From positions 2,112,332 to 2,176,331 of the forward strand of contig NZ_LT860099.1 of the NCBI RefSeq assembly GCF_900184995.1: a stretch of DNA of 64,000 bases, read 5' to 3'. Below the pieces are notes generated by a model. The model was given only the letters and a program-made list of their open reading frames with translations, was not told the origin of the DNA and searched no databases. Positions 46,253 through 54,763 of this stretch are shown piece by piece. Numbering within the stretch: the first letter of the stretch is position 1; each line of letters opens with the position of its first letter. Source of the DNA: Konateibacter massiliensis. Lineage in GTDB: Bacteria; Bacillota; Clostridia; Lachnospirales; Lachnospiraceae. A program made the position numbers and the translations under genes.

Positions 46253-46320
46253 ATTATATCAGATATGAAAAGAATGTGCTAATATTCAAAAATGATAGTT
46301 AGGTATAGGTAAAACCTATA
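46253..46320 (-). promoter_or_regulatory. metNIQ promoter with MtaR-like box
   Basis: TATAGGT-AAA-ACCTATA (46304-46320) is a 17-bp palindrome. On the minus strand, the extended -10 TGATATAAT has its TATAAT at 46258-46253, with TTAGCA as a weak -35 at an 18-nt spacing. Box centre to -10 start is 54 nt, i.e. about -66. The weak -35 fits activator dependence. Confidence 0.75.
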
Positions 46321-47221
46321 GCACCCTGTTTTCATATCGTTTCAATTCTTCTATATAGATTTCACCTAAGCGGCTGACATTGGAACCCTTTCGCTTGATA
46401 TAGCCAATTCGCATTTTCTCGCTCTCCGCAAGCGGCACGGCACGGTAATCATCTCCGTTTAATTCCTCGCATATAATTCCGGAGCACAGCGTATAACCGT
46501 TTAAGCCAACCATAAGGTTTAGCATTGTAGCTCTATCATCCGCCTTGATAATCCGCTTGTAATCATAGGTGCTCATCACCTCTTCGGCAAGATAGAAGGA
46601 ATTGTTCTTCCCCTGCTCAAAAGCAAGGCAAGGATATTCCTCAAGCTCCTTCATCGTGATTTTATCCTTTTTTGCCAAGGGGTGTTCACCCCATAAGTAC
46701 ACATAGGTATCACACTGAAACAGCTCAATAAATTCCAAACTGTTTTCTTTGAGCACCTTTGACAGAACCTGCTCATTGAAATCATTTAAGTATAAAACGC
46801 CAAGTTCACTCTTAAAATTTTTTACATTTTCAATCACTTCATAGGTCTTTGTCTCATGCACCGCAAATTCATACTGCTCCATTCCCACTTTCTTTACTAC
46901 CTCCACAAACGCCTTTACGGCAAAGGAGTAATGCTGCATGGAAACGCTGAATTTCTTCTTGGAATCCTTTTCAATATAGCGGTTTTCCAAAAGACGGTAT
47001 TGCTCTGCCACCTGTCTTGCATAGCCGAGAAATTCCTCGCCTTCCGGCGTGATGACAATTCCTCTGTTCGAGCGGAAAAAGATGTCTGTCCCAATTTCCA
47101 GCTCTAATTCCTTGATGGTTCCGGAAAGGCTCGGCTGAGAAATGAAGAGCCGTTTTGCTGCCTCATTCATTGAACCGCAGTCTGCAATCATAATGGCGTA
47201 TCTCAATTGTTGTAATGTCAT
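46316..47221 (-). CDS. LysR-family regulator of sulfur amino-acid genes (MtaR/MetR-like)
   Basis: The 301-residue protein has the winged helix MTLQQLRYAIMIADCGSMNEAAKRLFISQPSLSGTIKELELEIG (1-44). Its effector domain begins KKFSVSMQHYSFAVKAF, close to the FSIASQHYDF stretch of streptococcal MtaR as I recall it. Three TATAG-N7-CTATA-like boxes in the window support that assignment. It is third in the operon with the trans-sulfuration enzyme and the C-S lyase, so it would regulate itself. The effector is probably a methionine or cysteine precursor, not determined. Confidence 0.85.
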   Translation of the reverse strand: MTLQQLRYAIMIADCGSMNEAAKRLFISQPSLSGTIKELELEIGTDIFFRSNRGIVITPEGEEFLGYARQVAEQYRLLENRYIEKDSKKKFSVSMQHYSFAVKAFVEVVKKVGMEQYEFAVHETKTYEVIENVKNFKSELGVLYLNDFNEQVLSKVLKENSLEFIELFQCDTYVYLWGEHPLAKKDKITMKELEEYPCLAFEQGKNNSFYLAEEVMSTYDYKRIIKADDRATMLNLMVGLNGYTLCSGIICEELNGDDYRAVPLAESEKMRIGYIKRKGSNVSRLGEIYIEELKRYENRVL

Positions 47222-47230
47222 TCTATCACC

Positions 47231-48406
47231 TTATTCTTTTAATGCCGCTTCCAGCTGAACAAGTCCCTGCTCTAACACACTTCTTGGGCAGGCATAATTG
47301 ATTCGCTGAAACAGTGCGGTTTCCTTGCCGAAAATAACACCGCTGTCGAGCCAGAGCTTTGCTTTATTGAGGATAAGATTTTCAAGCTCTGTCGCCGAAA
47401 GTCCAAGCCCGCTGCAGTCAAGCCATAAAAGATACGTTCCTTCCGGCTCTACCACGCGAATATTCGGAATACGTTCCTCAATGAACTGCTTTGCAAACAA
47501 ATAGTTATCCCATAAATATTCCTTTAATTCAGTGTACCATTCATGGCCTTTTGTGTAAACGGATTTTGTGGCGGCAAGGCCGATTGTGTTAATCTGACTG
47601 TAGCCAACGTTTCTCACTTCACGTCTAAATCGGCGGCGCAGCCCCTGATTCGGAATAAAAATATTGGACATCTGAAGCCCTGCTATATTAAATGTCTTGC
47701 TCGGCGCCGTACAGATTATGCTGTTTTTTCTATATTCTTCGCCAAGCTCTGCGTACACATAATGCTTTTTCCGATAGACAAAATCTCCGTGGATTTCGTC
47801 GGAAATGACGAGCACATCGTGTGCAAGGCAGATATCTCCCATTCGCCTTAATTCTTCCTCATCCCACACTCTTCCGACCGGATTATGCGGATTGCAAAGT
47901 AAAAATATCTTTACCTGATTCTCCACTATCTTTTTTTCAAAGTCCTCAAAATCAACCGTGTATCTTCCGTTCTCATAGTGAAGCTGATTGTTTACGAGTT
48001 TTCGGTTGTTGTCCACGATACATTCGGAAAATGGATAGTAAACAGGCTGCTGAATCAATACTGACTCGCCTTCCTTCGTAAATGCCCTAATCGCCTGTGC
48101 AAGGGCAAATACAACGCCCGGAGTCACGATAATCCATTCCCGCTTTGTCTCCCAGTCAAATTGCCTTTTATACCAGCCCTGAACCGCCTCGAAATAATCC
48201 TCTTTCGGGTCCGTATATCCGAAAATTCCGTGGCTTACCACCTTCTGAATATCCTCCAGCACCTCAGATGGCAACTGAAAATCCATATCTGCAACCCACA
48301 GAGGAAGCAAATCCTCTCTTCCCTGTCGTCTCATCCCAAAGTCATATTTCAGACTGCTTGTATTTTTCCTGTCAATCACGGAATCAAAATCATACTTACT
48401 TCCCAT
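47231..48406 (-). CDS. MalY/PatB-family C-S beta-lyase
   Basis: The 391-residue PLP enzyme of aminotransferase fold has PLP Lys in ICTAPSKTFNIAGLQMSN, with NPHNPVGRVW and ISDEIHGDF as cofactor-binding segments. The family cleaves cystathionine and other cysteine S-conjugates to pyruvate, ammonia and a thiol. It lies 21 bp after the trans-sulfuration enzyme and 9 bp before lysR. In this regulon it would release homocysteine from cystathionine or sulfur from S-conjugates. Confidence 0.9.
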   Translation of the reverse strand: MGSKYDFDSVIDRKNTSSLKYDFGMRRQGREDLLPLWVADMDFQLPSEVLEDIQKVVSHGIFGYTDPKEDYFEAVQGWYKRQFDWETKREWIIVTPGVVFALAQAIRAFTKEGESVLIQQPVYYPFSECIVDNNRKLVNNQLHYENGRYTVDFEDFEKKIVENQVKIFLLCNPHNPVGRVWDEEELRRMGDICLAHDVLVISDEIHGDFVYRKKHYVYAELGEEYRKNSIICTAPSKTFNIAGLQMSNIFIPNQGLRRRFRREVRNVGYSQINTIGLAATKSVYTKGHEWYTELKEYLWDNYLFAKQFIEERIPNIRVVEPEGTYLLWLDCSGLGLSATELENLILNKAKLWLDSGVIFGKETALFQRINYACPRSVLEQGLVQLEAALKE

Positions 48407-48427
48407 GTTGCACTACTCCTTTTTACT

Positions 48428-49573
48428 TTATTCCAATGCCTGTGCCAAATCGGCAATTAAATCATTCTCATTCTCAATTCCGACGGAAATGCGAAGAAGG
48501 CGTTCATCAATTCCCTGTTCCAGCCTCTTTTCAATCGGTACATCCGCATGTGTCTGGTATATCGGGTAAGTCATCAGGGTTTCCACTCCTCCTAGACTTT
48601 CTGCAAAATGAATCAGCTCTACCTTCTGTAATACTTTTTTTGCCGTCTCCTCGCTATCCACCGTAAAGGAAATCATACCGCCATAACCCTTACATTGTTT
48701 CTTAATTATCTCATGAGAAGGGTGATCTGGCAATCCGATAAAATATACTTTTTCCACCTTTTTATGCGCTTTCAGGAAGTCTGCGATGGCAACCGCATTC
48801 GCCTGATGCTTTTCCATGCGAAGAGACAATGTCTTAATGCCGCGAAGCAAAAGCCAGCTGTCAAATGGGGAAAGCCCCGCTCCGGTCGTCTTGATTAAGT
48901 AGCGAAGCTTCTCGCTGATATCCTGACGCTTCGTCACCAAAAACCCGGCTATCGTATCATTGTGACCGCCCAGATATTTCGTTCCGCTGTGCACAACAAG
49001 GTCTGCGCCGAGCAGCAAAGGCTTCTGGAAATACGGTGATAAAAACGTATTGTCTACAATGAGGAGGATATTATTCTCCTTTGCGATTGCCGCGGCTTTC
49101 TCAATATCTGTCACCTTCATCATCGGATTGGTCGGCGTCTCAATGTAGAGTGCCACCGTATTTTCCTTGATATTGTCCGTTATATTTTTCAAATTGCTTG
49201 TATCTGCATAGGTAATTTCCAGACCGTTCTTCGTATTTACGTTATCAAGAAGGCGAATCGTCCCGCCATACAAATCATCTGTCACAATAATATGGTCTCC
49301 TGGCTTAAACAACTCAAAAAACGTAGCAATTGCCGCCATTCCTGATGAAAAAGCCAGCGCGTCAACGCCGTCCTCCAAATCTGCAACAATCCTCTCTGCC
49401 TCTTCCCTTGTCGGATTTTGAAGTCTGGAATAGTCATAGCCCGTGCTTTCACCGACTGCCGGATGAGCATAGGCTGCTGTCTGATAAATCGGAAAACTGA
49501 TTGCTCCTGTATTATCGACCGGTCTTCTTGCATTTTTACCATGTATACAAACTGTGTCAATTGATTTTTCCAT
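48428..49573 (-). CDS. Trans-sulfuration PLP enzyme (cystathionine gamma-synthase/lyase family)
   Basis: The 381-residue protein has PLP Lys in VVHSGTKYLGGHND and cofactor segments YDYSRLQNPTREEAE, FSSGMAAIATFF and YIETPTNPMMKV. The family includes cystathionine gamma-synthase, gamma-lyase and O-acylhomoserine sulfhydrylase, and sequence alone does not separate them. It is first in the operon with the MalY/PatB lyase, which suggests synthesis of cystathionine then homocysteine. It is driven by the MtaR-like promoter at 49613-49680. Confidence 0.9.
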   Translation of the reverse strand: MEKSIDTVCIHGKNARRPVDNTGAISFPIYQTAAYAHPAVGESTGYDYSRLQNPTREEAERIVADLEDGVDALAFSSGMAAIATFFELFKPGDHIIVTDDLYGGTIRLLDNVNTKNGLEITYADTSNLKNITDNIKENTVALYIETPTNPMMKVTDIEKAAAIAKENNILLIVDNTFLSPYFQKPLLLGADLVVHSGTKYLGGHNDTIAGFLVTKRQDISEKLRYLIKTTGAGLSPFDSWLLLRGIKTLSLRMEKHQANAVAIADFLKAHKKVEKVYFIGLPDHPSHEIIKKQCKGYGGMISFTVDSEETAKKVLQKVELIHFAESLGGVETLMTYPIYQTHADVPIEKRLEQGIDERLLRISVGIENENDLIADLAQALE

Positions 49574-49612
49574 AGCGTTTCTCCTTGCTTTTTTCTTTCA
49601 TTGATGATTACC

Positions 49613-49680
49613 ATTATACATTTCCTACTAAAATAGTGGTAATACTTTATAACGAAAATCGGCTATAGGTTTTCCCTATA
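49613..49680 (-). promoter_or_regulatory. Promoter with MtaR-like box for the trans-sulfuration operon
   Basis: TATAGG-TTTTC-CCTATA (49664-49680) is extended by GGC/GCC on both sides. On the minus strand TATAAT lies at 49618-49613, with TTACCA as a weak -35 at an 18-nt spacing. Box centre to -10 start is 54 nt, the same as the other two. The palindrome may also act as a weak terminator stem for the operon ending at 49734. Confidence 0.75.
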
Positions 49681-49733
49681 GCCTTTTAATCCGTAATTAT
49701 TCTGAATTTCTACTTCTATTTTTATTGCTGTTC

Positions 49734-50744
49734 TTAATGTCTTAAAAACTTTTCTTCGGGATTCTTGCTTAATTCCTTGCGGTTTTGCGGTGCTGACCAT
49801 ATTTTATCATAATCAATCTGATCGTAAAACCTGGTGCTGAATGTTTGAAAGATTCCTTCCCTTTTATCGACCGGCTTTGAGAAGCTTTTGAAATAGGTAT
49901 TATTTCTAAAGGCTGGAATTTCATACAAGTCTCTGCAATAATCCCAAATATTTTTGTAATCGACAACTCTATGCTTAATCGGACCTAGGTTTCTGTAATA
50001 GTGTGTATCAAATCTTGCTAGGGTTACAAACAAGCGCACATCACTGTCCGTCACATAATCACCAAATAAAAACCGGTTCTTGGAAAGCCGTTCTTCGATT
50101 GCATCCAGTGCATTGTAAAAGTCCTCAAAGGCTTCTTCATAGGCTGTGACAGACTGAGCAAACATCATGCGGTAGGTTCCGTTATTCACATTTGGAAACA
50201 GCCAGTCATTGAACTCATCGATTTCCTTTCGGATCTCTTCCGGGTAAAGGTCCGGTGCATCTTCCTTTTGAAAAGGGCGAAAAGCGGTTTCAAAATAATT
50301 GGTAAGTCTGTGATAGTCATTGTTTACTACCTGTTTCGTCGTTACATCAACCAACGCCGGAACCGTGCATCTCCCTGTATAATCAGCGTCTGCATTGTAA
50401 TACAGCTCGCTTAAAAACTGTACCCCTAATTCCGGGTCCTTTCTATCTTCATTATAGACGAATTCCCATCCGTAAGCACTGTTTTCTTTGCTGTGCCCCG
50501 CCAAATTAATTCCGATTGCCTCCTCCAAGCCTAACAGCTCTCTTACAATAGAGGCACGGTTTGACCAATGACAGCCCTTTGCCCAGAATAACCGATACTT
50601 TCCTTTTTCAGCCTTTAAGTCATTTTCTCCCTCTCCGAACGGAGTTGTAAAATGATTGGGCTGGCGGATAAAGGCTCCTCTTTCATCGATTTCGGATTCT
50701 ATTTCTTTGGGACGTAATCTTACGTTAATCTCTTCGTTTGACAT
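49734..50744 (-). CDS. Glutathionyl-hydroquinone reductase-like protein, paralogue 3 (divergent active site)
   Basis: The 336-residue Xi-class glutathione transferase-like protein has an N-terminal thioredoxin-like domain, with RLFWAKGCHWSNRASIVREL where relatives have CPWA-R. A helical C-terminal domain follows (FLFGDYVTDSDVRLFVTLARFDTHYY). The catalytic Cys58 is kept, but the Pro and Ala of CPWA are His and Ser. It is last of seven genes. Known YqjG-type enzymes reduce glutathionyl- or thiol-hydroquinone adducts. The changed motif suggests a different thiol or adduct. Confidence 0.85.
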   Translation of the reverse strand: MSNEEINVRLRPKEIESEIDERGAFIRQPNHFTTPFGEGENDLKAEKGKYRLFWAKGCHWSNRASIVRELLGLEEAIGINLAGHSKENSAYGWEFVYNEDRKDPELGVQFLSELYYNADADYTGRCTVPALVDVTTKQVVNNDYHRLTNYFETAFRPFQKEDAPDLYPEEIRKEIDEFNDWLFPNVNNGTYRMMFAQSVTAYEEAFEDFYNALDAIEERLSKNRFLFGDYVTDSDVRLFVTLARFDTHYYRNLGPIKHRVVDYKNIWDYCRDLYEIPAFRNNTYFKSFSKPVDKREGIFQTFSTRFYDQIDYDKIWSAPQNRKELSKNPEEKFLRH

Positions 50745-50763
50745 CTGAATACCCTCCTATTAT

Positions 50764-51717
50764 CTAATATATCTGCCTATCTCTGCCATGAGGCGTGTTC
50801 CATATGGATAAGTCCGGTCCTTTTGGGAGAAGCCCATATGGGTTTGTGGACAGACAGCACAAATGATAGTGCTTCTTAATTGCATCAAAATCCGTGGTAT
50901 CCCCAAATCCCTCCTGTTGGTATAAGTCTCTTGCATATGCCCAAAGATTTGGGAAATCAATTAATTTATTACGATTTAATAAAAAGCCGTTATGATAAGC
51001 CACATCAAATCTGGCTAGTGTAACATACAGCCGGATATCGGATTCGGTAATTTGATCACCAAATAAATATCTCTGGTGTGACAAACGCTCTTCCAGCCAG
51101 TCTAAGCGGTTAAATACAAGTTCATAAGCCTCCTCATATGCCTCTTGGCTTCTGGCAAAGCCCGCTTTATAAACTCCGTTGTTAATCTCATGAAATAAAA
51201 TATCATTCAGTTCATCAATTTCTTCTCTTCGTTCCACGGGATATAGGTCCGGTGCTCCCTCTTTATGAAATTCCTTCCATTCCAACTCCCAATACTTGGT
51301 GAGATTAAAATAATCGTTGTTGACTACCTTTTTCGTTTTTAAGTCGACAACACAGGGTACCGTAAAGCGCCCCTGATATTCTGGATCTGTGCTTAAATAA
51401 ATATCACTTAAATATTTTATTTTTAATACAGGGTCTTCCTCATTTTCATCTAATGTAAATGACCAGTCGGTGCGCTCAATATTCGGTCGTATCGGGTCCA
51501 GCGTTCCAACGCTGATTACGTTTTCAAGCCCTAATATTCTTCTCACAATAATGCTTCGATGTGCCCACGGGCATACGGGCGCCCATAGAATGCGGTATCT
51601 TCCTGCTTCAACGGGCAATTGTCCTTCTTCGTTTCCAAACGGCGTCGTGAAATGATTCTTTTGTCTCTCAAATCTGCCGTCTGCCTTTACTTCCTCTTTT
51701 ATAAATTTGGTTGACAT
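50764..51717 (-). CDS. Glutathionyl-hydroquinone reductase-like protein, paralogue 2
   Basis: The start ATG at 51717 is preferred over an upstream GTG in frame; it yields 317 residues. The active-site Cys49 lies in APVCPWAHRSIIVRRILGLENVISVG, the same CPWAHR as E. coli YqjG by memory. The C-terminal helical domain includes YLFGDQITESDIRLYVTLARFD. It is cytoplasmic. Glutathione-dependent in known members, though most clostridia do not make glutathione, so the thiol donor here is open. Confidence 0.88.
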   Translation of the reverse strand: MSTKFIKEEVKADGRFERQKNHFTTPFGNEEGQLPVEAGRYRILWAPVCPWAHRSIIVRRILGLENVISVGTLDPIRPNIERTDWSFTLDENEEDPVLKIKYLSDIYLSTDPEYQGRFTVPCVVDLKTKKVVNNDYFNLTKYWELEWKEFHKEGAPDLYPVERREEIDELNDILFHEINNGVYKAGFARSQEAYEEAYELVFNRLDWLEERLSHQRYLFGDQITESDIRLYVTLARFDVAYHNGFLLNRNKLIDFPNLWAYARDLYQQEGFGDTTDFDAIKKHYHLCCLSTNPYGLLPKGPDLSIWNTPHGRDRQIY

Positions 51718-51740
51718 AACAATCAACTTCCTCTCTTCCA

Positions 51741-52244
51741 TCACTTGTGTTCGGGTGCTTTATAGTTCATATCGGCTCTTCCATGCTCATCCTCAAACCG
51801 ATAATTTTCCGGCAGCAAGAAGCCTTGCTCACTCATCCAGTCCAACTGCTCCTTTGAGCCATGAAATATACTCATACTCGTTTTATTTCTTCGAAAGCCT
51901 AATTTTTCATACAATGCTACCGTCCTTGGATGGGTATACAAGATTATATTTTGCCCTTCAAGCTGTGAAAGCAGAGCTTCAATTAACTTTCTGCCAATTC
52001 CGTAGCCTTGATATTCCTCATCAATCGCTACATTGTAGATTGCAGCCTGACACACGCCGTCCGACAATGCTCTTGCCACACCCACAATTTTATTCTCATC
52101 ATAGACAAATGAGACAGCGTAACTGTTTTTAAATATAATTTCCTGCTCCCATGCCGGGTGCTTCGAGAGCCCGGAGCGTTCTAACACCTCCGATACCTCC
52201 TGCCAGTTTACATCTTCTTTTGTCGTCTTATATATAATGTTCAT
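51741..52244 (-). CDS. GNAT-family N-acetyltransferase
   Basis: The start ATG at 52244 with AAGG 8 nt upstream gives 167 residues. The acetyl-CoA motif A is YNVAIDEEYQGYGIGRKLIEALLSQL, and TVALYEKLGFRRNKTSMSIF is the motif B region. It is in an operon with an amino-acid ABC transporter under a sulfur regulator. In B. subtilis, GNAT enzymes encoded with similar transporters N-acetylate S-conjugated cysteines, so that substrate class is plausible here. Substrate unproven. Confidence 0.82.
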   Translation of the reverse strand: MNIIYKTTKEDVNWQEVSEVLERSGLSKHPAWEQEIIFKNSYAVSFVYDENKIVGVARALSDGVCQAAIYNVAIDEEYQGYGIGRKLIEALLSQLEGQNIILYTHPRTVALYEKLGFRRNKTSMSIFHGSKEQLDWMSEQGFLLPENYRFEDEHGRADMNYKAPEHK

Positions 52245-52261
52245 CACAGTCACCTTAATTC

Positions 52262-53026
52262 TTATATATTATACTCTAATCCTTCCAGCATATGGATTTT
52301 GACTAAAAACTCCTTCAGTCTGTCATTGCTTGGATTTTCAAATATATCTTGCGGCGTTCCATCCGCTACCACCTTGCCGTTTTCCAGAAAAATAACACGG
52401 TTTGCAACTTTTTTTACAAAATTCATCTCATGCGTCACTAACAAAATTGTATTTCCTTCCTGTGCCACCTGCTTTACCGTGAGCAACACCTCGCTCACCA
52501 GCTCAGGGTCAAGCGCAGAGGTCGGCTCATCCATCAAAAGCATCTTTGGCTCCATTGCAAGTGCCCTTGCGATTGCCACTCTCTGCTGCTGTCCGCCTGA
52601 TAGGTGTCTTGGATAATGGTGAAGCCTGTCGCCCATTCCCACTTTCTCAAGCTGCTTGATTGCAATTTGTCTCGCTTCCGCTTTTTTCAGTTTTTTTACT
52701 ACAATCAGACCTTCCATCACGTTTTCAAGTGCAGTCCGGTTTTTAAAAAGATTAAACTGCTGAAACACCATCTCTGTACTTTTTCGAAGCTCTAATTTTT
52801 TTTTCGCTGATTTGGTAGTCAAATCGTAGGTGTTTCCTTCAATTGTGACTTCGCCTTTCTCAGGCTTTTCCAGCAGATTAATCGCACGAAGCAGGGTTGA
52901 TTTTCCTGTTCCGGAGGGTCCGATGATTGCTACCACATCACCCTGCTTGATGTCTAGGCTGATTCCGTCCAATACAACATTTTGACCAAATTTCTTGCTA
53001 ACATCTCTTATCTCTACAAAGCTCAT
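52262..53026 (-). CDS. Polar amino-acid ABC transporter ATPase
   Basis: The 254-residue protein has Walker A IIGPSGTGKSTLL, signature LSGGQQQR, Walker B MLLMDEPTSALDPE and the H-loop VTHEMNF. It is closest to the GlnQ/TcyN class by length and motif. It lies 3 bp after the permease gene. With the lipoprotein and permease it makes a complete importer. Confidence 0.94.
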   Translation of the reverse strand: MSFVEIRDVSKKFGQNVVLDGISLDIKQGDVVAIIGPSGTGKSTLLRAINLLEKPEKGEVTIEGNTYDLTTKSAKKKLELRKSTEMVFQQFNLFKNRTALENVMEGLIVVKKLKKAEARQIAIKQLEKVGMGDRLHHYPRHLSGGQQQRVAIARALAMEPKMLLMDEPTSALDPELVSEVLLTVKQVAQEGNTILLVTHEMNFVKKVANRVIFLENGKVVADGTPQDIFENPSNDRLKEFLVKIHMLEGLEYNI

Positions 53027-53029
53027 CGG

Positions 53030-53776
53030 TTACACCTCCATTGACAACTGTTTCTCTGCTTTCGTCTGCGGTACATCCTCCGGCACGCTCATTTTTTTCT
53101 CAATTGCACGGAAGCCCCATTCTATCACGATTGTCAGAAGCCAGTAGATAATCGCAAGTGCGCAGTAAGCCTCAAAGTAACGGTAGTTGTTTCCTGCAAT
53201 AATCTTTCCTCTCGCCGTCATCTCCACTACGGAGCAGGTAAATGCCAGCGAGGTTCCTTTGATTAAGCCAATCAGAGAGTTTCCAAGAGACGGCAGTGCA
53301 ACTGTCACTGCCTGTGGAAGGAGCACTCTTTTTAGAATCTGTGTTCCTGTCATCCCCATGGATTTTGCGGCTTCTACCTGTCCTTTGTCCACCGATTGGA
53401 TGGCCGCTCGTATTGTTTCCGAGTCAAATGCCGATTGGTTCAGCCCCAGTGCAACAATTGCAAAGATAATCGGCGGTATTGCATTTACATTATAGGACGT
53501 ACCGTTATAAAAATTAAAATATTTCAGAGCAATCGGTATCCCAAAATAGGTGAGATATAGCTGTACAATAATCGGTGTTCCTCTTACTACAGAGACAAAC
53601 AATGTCGATAATTGCGATAACACAGGTATTTTCTTCATCTTTATTATGGCTATCAGCAGACCGACTACCCAGCCAATTATCAGTGCAACTACGGTCAATT
53701 CAAGCGTAACCGGCAAATATTCCAATAATTTTGGTATCTGGGTAAACACCAATTTCCCGTCAAACAAATTGCTCAT
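53030..53776 (-). CDS. Polar amino-acid ABC transporter permease
   Basis: The 248-residue HisM/TcyL-type permease has about five helices. The family motif is LFVSVVRGTPIIVQLYLTYFGIP and the EAA-like loop EAAKSMGMTGTQILKRVLLPQAVTVALPSLGNSLI. It is between the binding lipoprotein and the ATPase with short gaps. Likely a homodimer. Confidence 0.94.
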   Translation of the reverse strand: MSNLFDGKLVFTQIPKLLEYLPVTLELTVVALIIGWVVGLLIAIIKMKKIPVLSQLSTLFVSVVRGTPIIVQLYLTYFGIPIALKYFNFYNGTSYNVNAIPPIIFAIVALGLNQSAFDSETIRAAIQSVDKGQVEAAKSMGMTGTQILKRVLLPQAVTVALPSLGNSLIGLIKGTSLAFTCSVVEMTARGKIIAGNNYRYFEAYCALAIIYWLLTIVIEWGFRAIEKKMSVPEDVPQTKAEKQLSMEV

Positions 53777-53791
53777 AATGCTCCTCCAGTT

Positions 53792-54742
53792 TTAGTTTTC
53801 AGTCGGCGTATAATCCGTACCAAACCATTTCTCGTTAATTTCCTTGCTTGTTCCGTCCGCGATTACTTCCTTCAATGCCTCGTTGATTTCCTCTGTCAAC
53901 TTCTCATTTCCTTTGCTGATGATCAAATAGCTGTAAGGGGATGGCAGTAAATCCTGCGCAACATCGCTGCCTAAATCAGCTCCGACTACATTAAAGTTAA
54001 ATTCGTTCTGATAATATTCAAACATCGGCTTATCCATCAGCACAAAGTCATATTTTCCCGCTTCTACGTCCTGAATCTGTAAGACCAAGTCTGATTCACT
54101 GTACTCAATCTGAATTGCCTTATCCGGGTTTTCTGCATTATAGCTCTCAAGGGCTGTTGTAATATTAATACCTGCCTGTGAAATCGTCTTTAAGCCTGCC
54201 AAATCGTCCCAGCTCTCTACGGTAGCTGCCTTATCGCTGTCCTTTGCAAAAATAGCAACATACTGGTTTGCAAAAATCGGATCACTGAACAAATATTTTT
54301 CTTTTCTTTCCTCATTTGATGCAAAATTATTTACACCAATCTGATAGCGGTCTGAGTCAAGCCCTGCAAAAATAGATGGAAAATCGGTCACTTCAATTTC
54401 AAGATTATACTGAGGAAGCTTTTCAAATATCGCCTTAATCAACTCAATGTTGTGTCCGGTCAGCTCATTGTTGTCGTCCACGAAGGTAAATGGTTTTGGA
54501 CTTCCGCCTGTTGCCGCATAAATCGTCACTACCTCTTCGGTGTTTGCTGCCGCTGTATCGGTTGCCTCTGCGGCACTGGTTTCTGCTGTATCCGTATCTG
54601 CTGTCTGTTCGGTAGTCTCTGTACTACTTGCACTCTCTGTGCTCTTTGTACTTGTATTTCCTGCGCAGCCTGTTAAAATTCCTGCTGCCATTGTTGTAAT
54701 CATGATCCCTGCTGCCAATTTTTTAAATATATTTTTTTTCAT
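53792..54742 (-). CDS. Polar amino-acid ABC transporter binding lipoprotein
   Basis: The 316-residue protein has lipobox ILTGC (Cys26) and a Thr/Ser/Ala/Glu linker (~27-70). A family 3 binding fold follows: KPFTFVDDNNELTGHNIELIKAIFEKLPQYNLEIEVTDFPSIFAGLDSDRYQIGVNNFASNEERKEKYLFSDP. The 'F-x-D-N-N-x-L-x-G-x-N-I-E-L' start and Arg in ERKEKY resemble cystine binders. Known relatives bind cystine, S-conjugates or glutathione. The ligand is inferred from the MtaR-like promoter and the GST-like neighbours. Confidence 0.9.
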   Translation of the reverse strand: MKKNIFKKLAAGIMITTMAAGILTGCAGNTSTKSTESASSTETTEQTADTDTAETSAAEATDTAAANTEEVVTIYAATGGSPKPFTFVDDNNELTGHNIELIKAIFEKLPQYNLEIEVTDFPSIFAGLDSDRYQIGVNNFASNEERKEKYLFSDPIFANQYVAIFAKDSDKAATVESWDDLAGLKTISQAGINITTALESYNAENPDKAIQIEYSESDLVLQIQDVEAGKYDFVLMDKPMFEYYQNEFNFNVVGADLGSDVAQDLLPSPYSYLIISKGNEKLTEEINEALKEVIADGTSKEINEKWFGTDYTPTEN

Positions 54743-54763
54743 AATATTATCCTCTTTTCTTTT

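Noticed and set aside
46013-46315. SAM riboswitch upstream of metNIQ
   Set aside because: The conserved S-box sequence and pairing are not present; the region holds a small ORF and a terminator instead.
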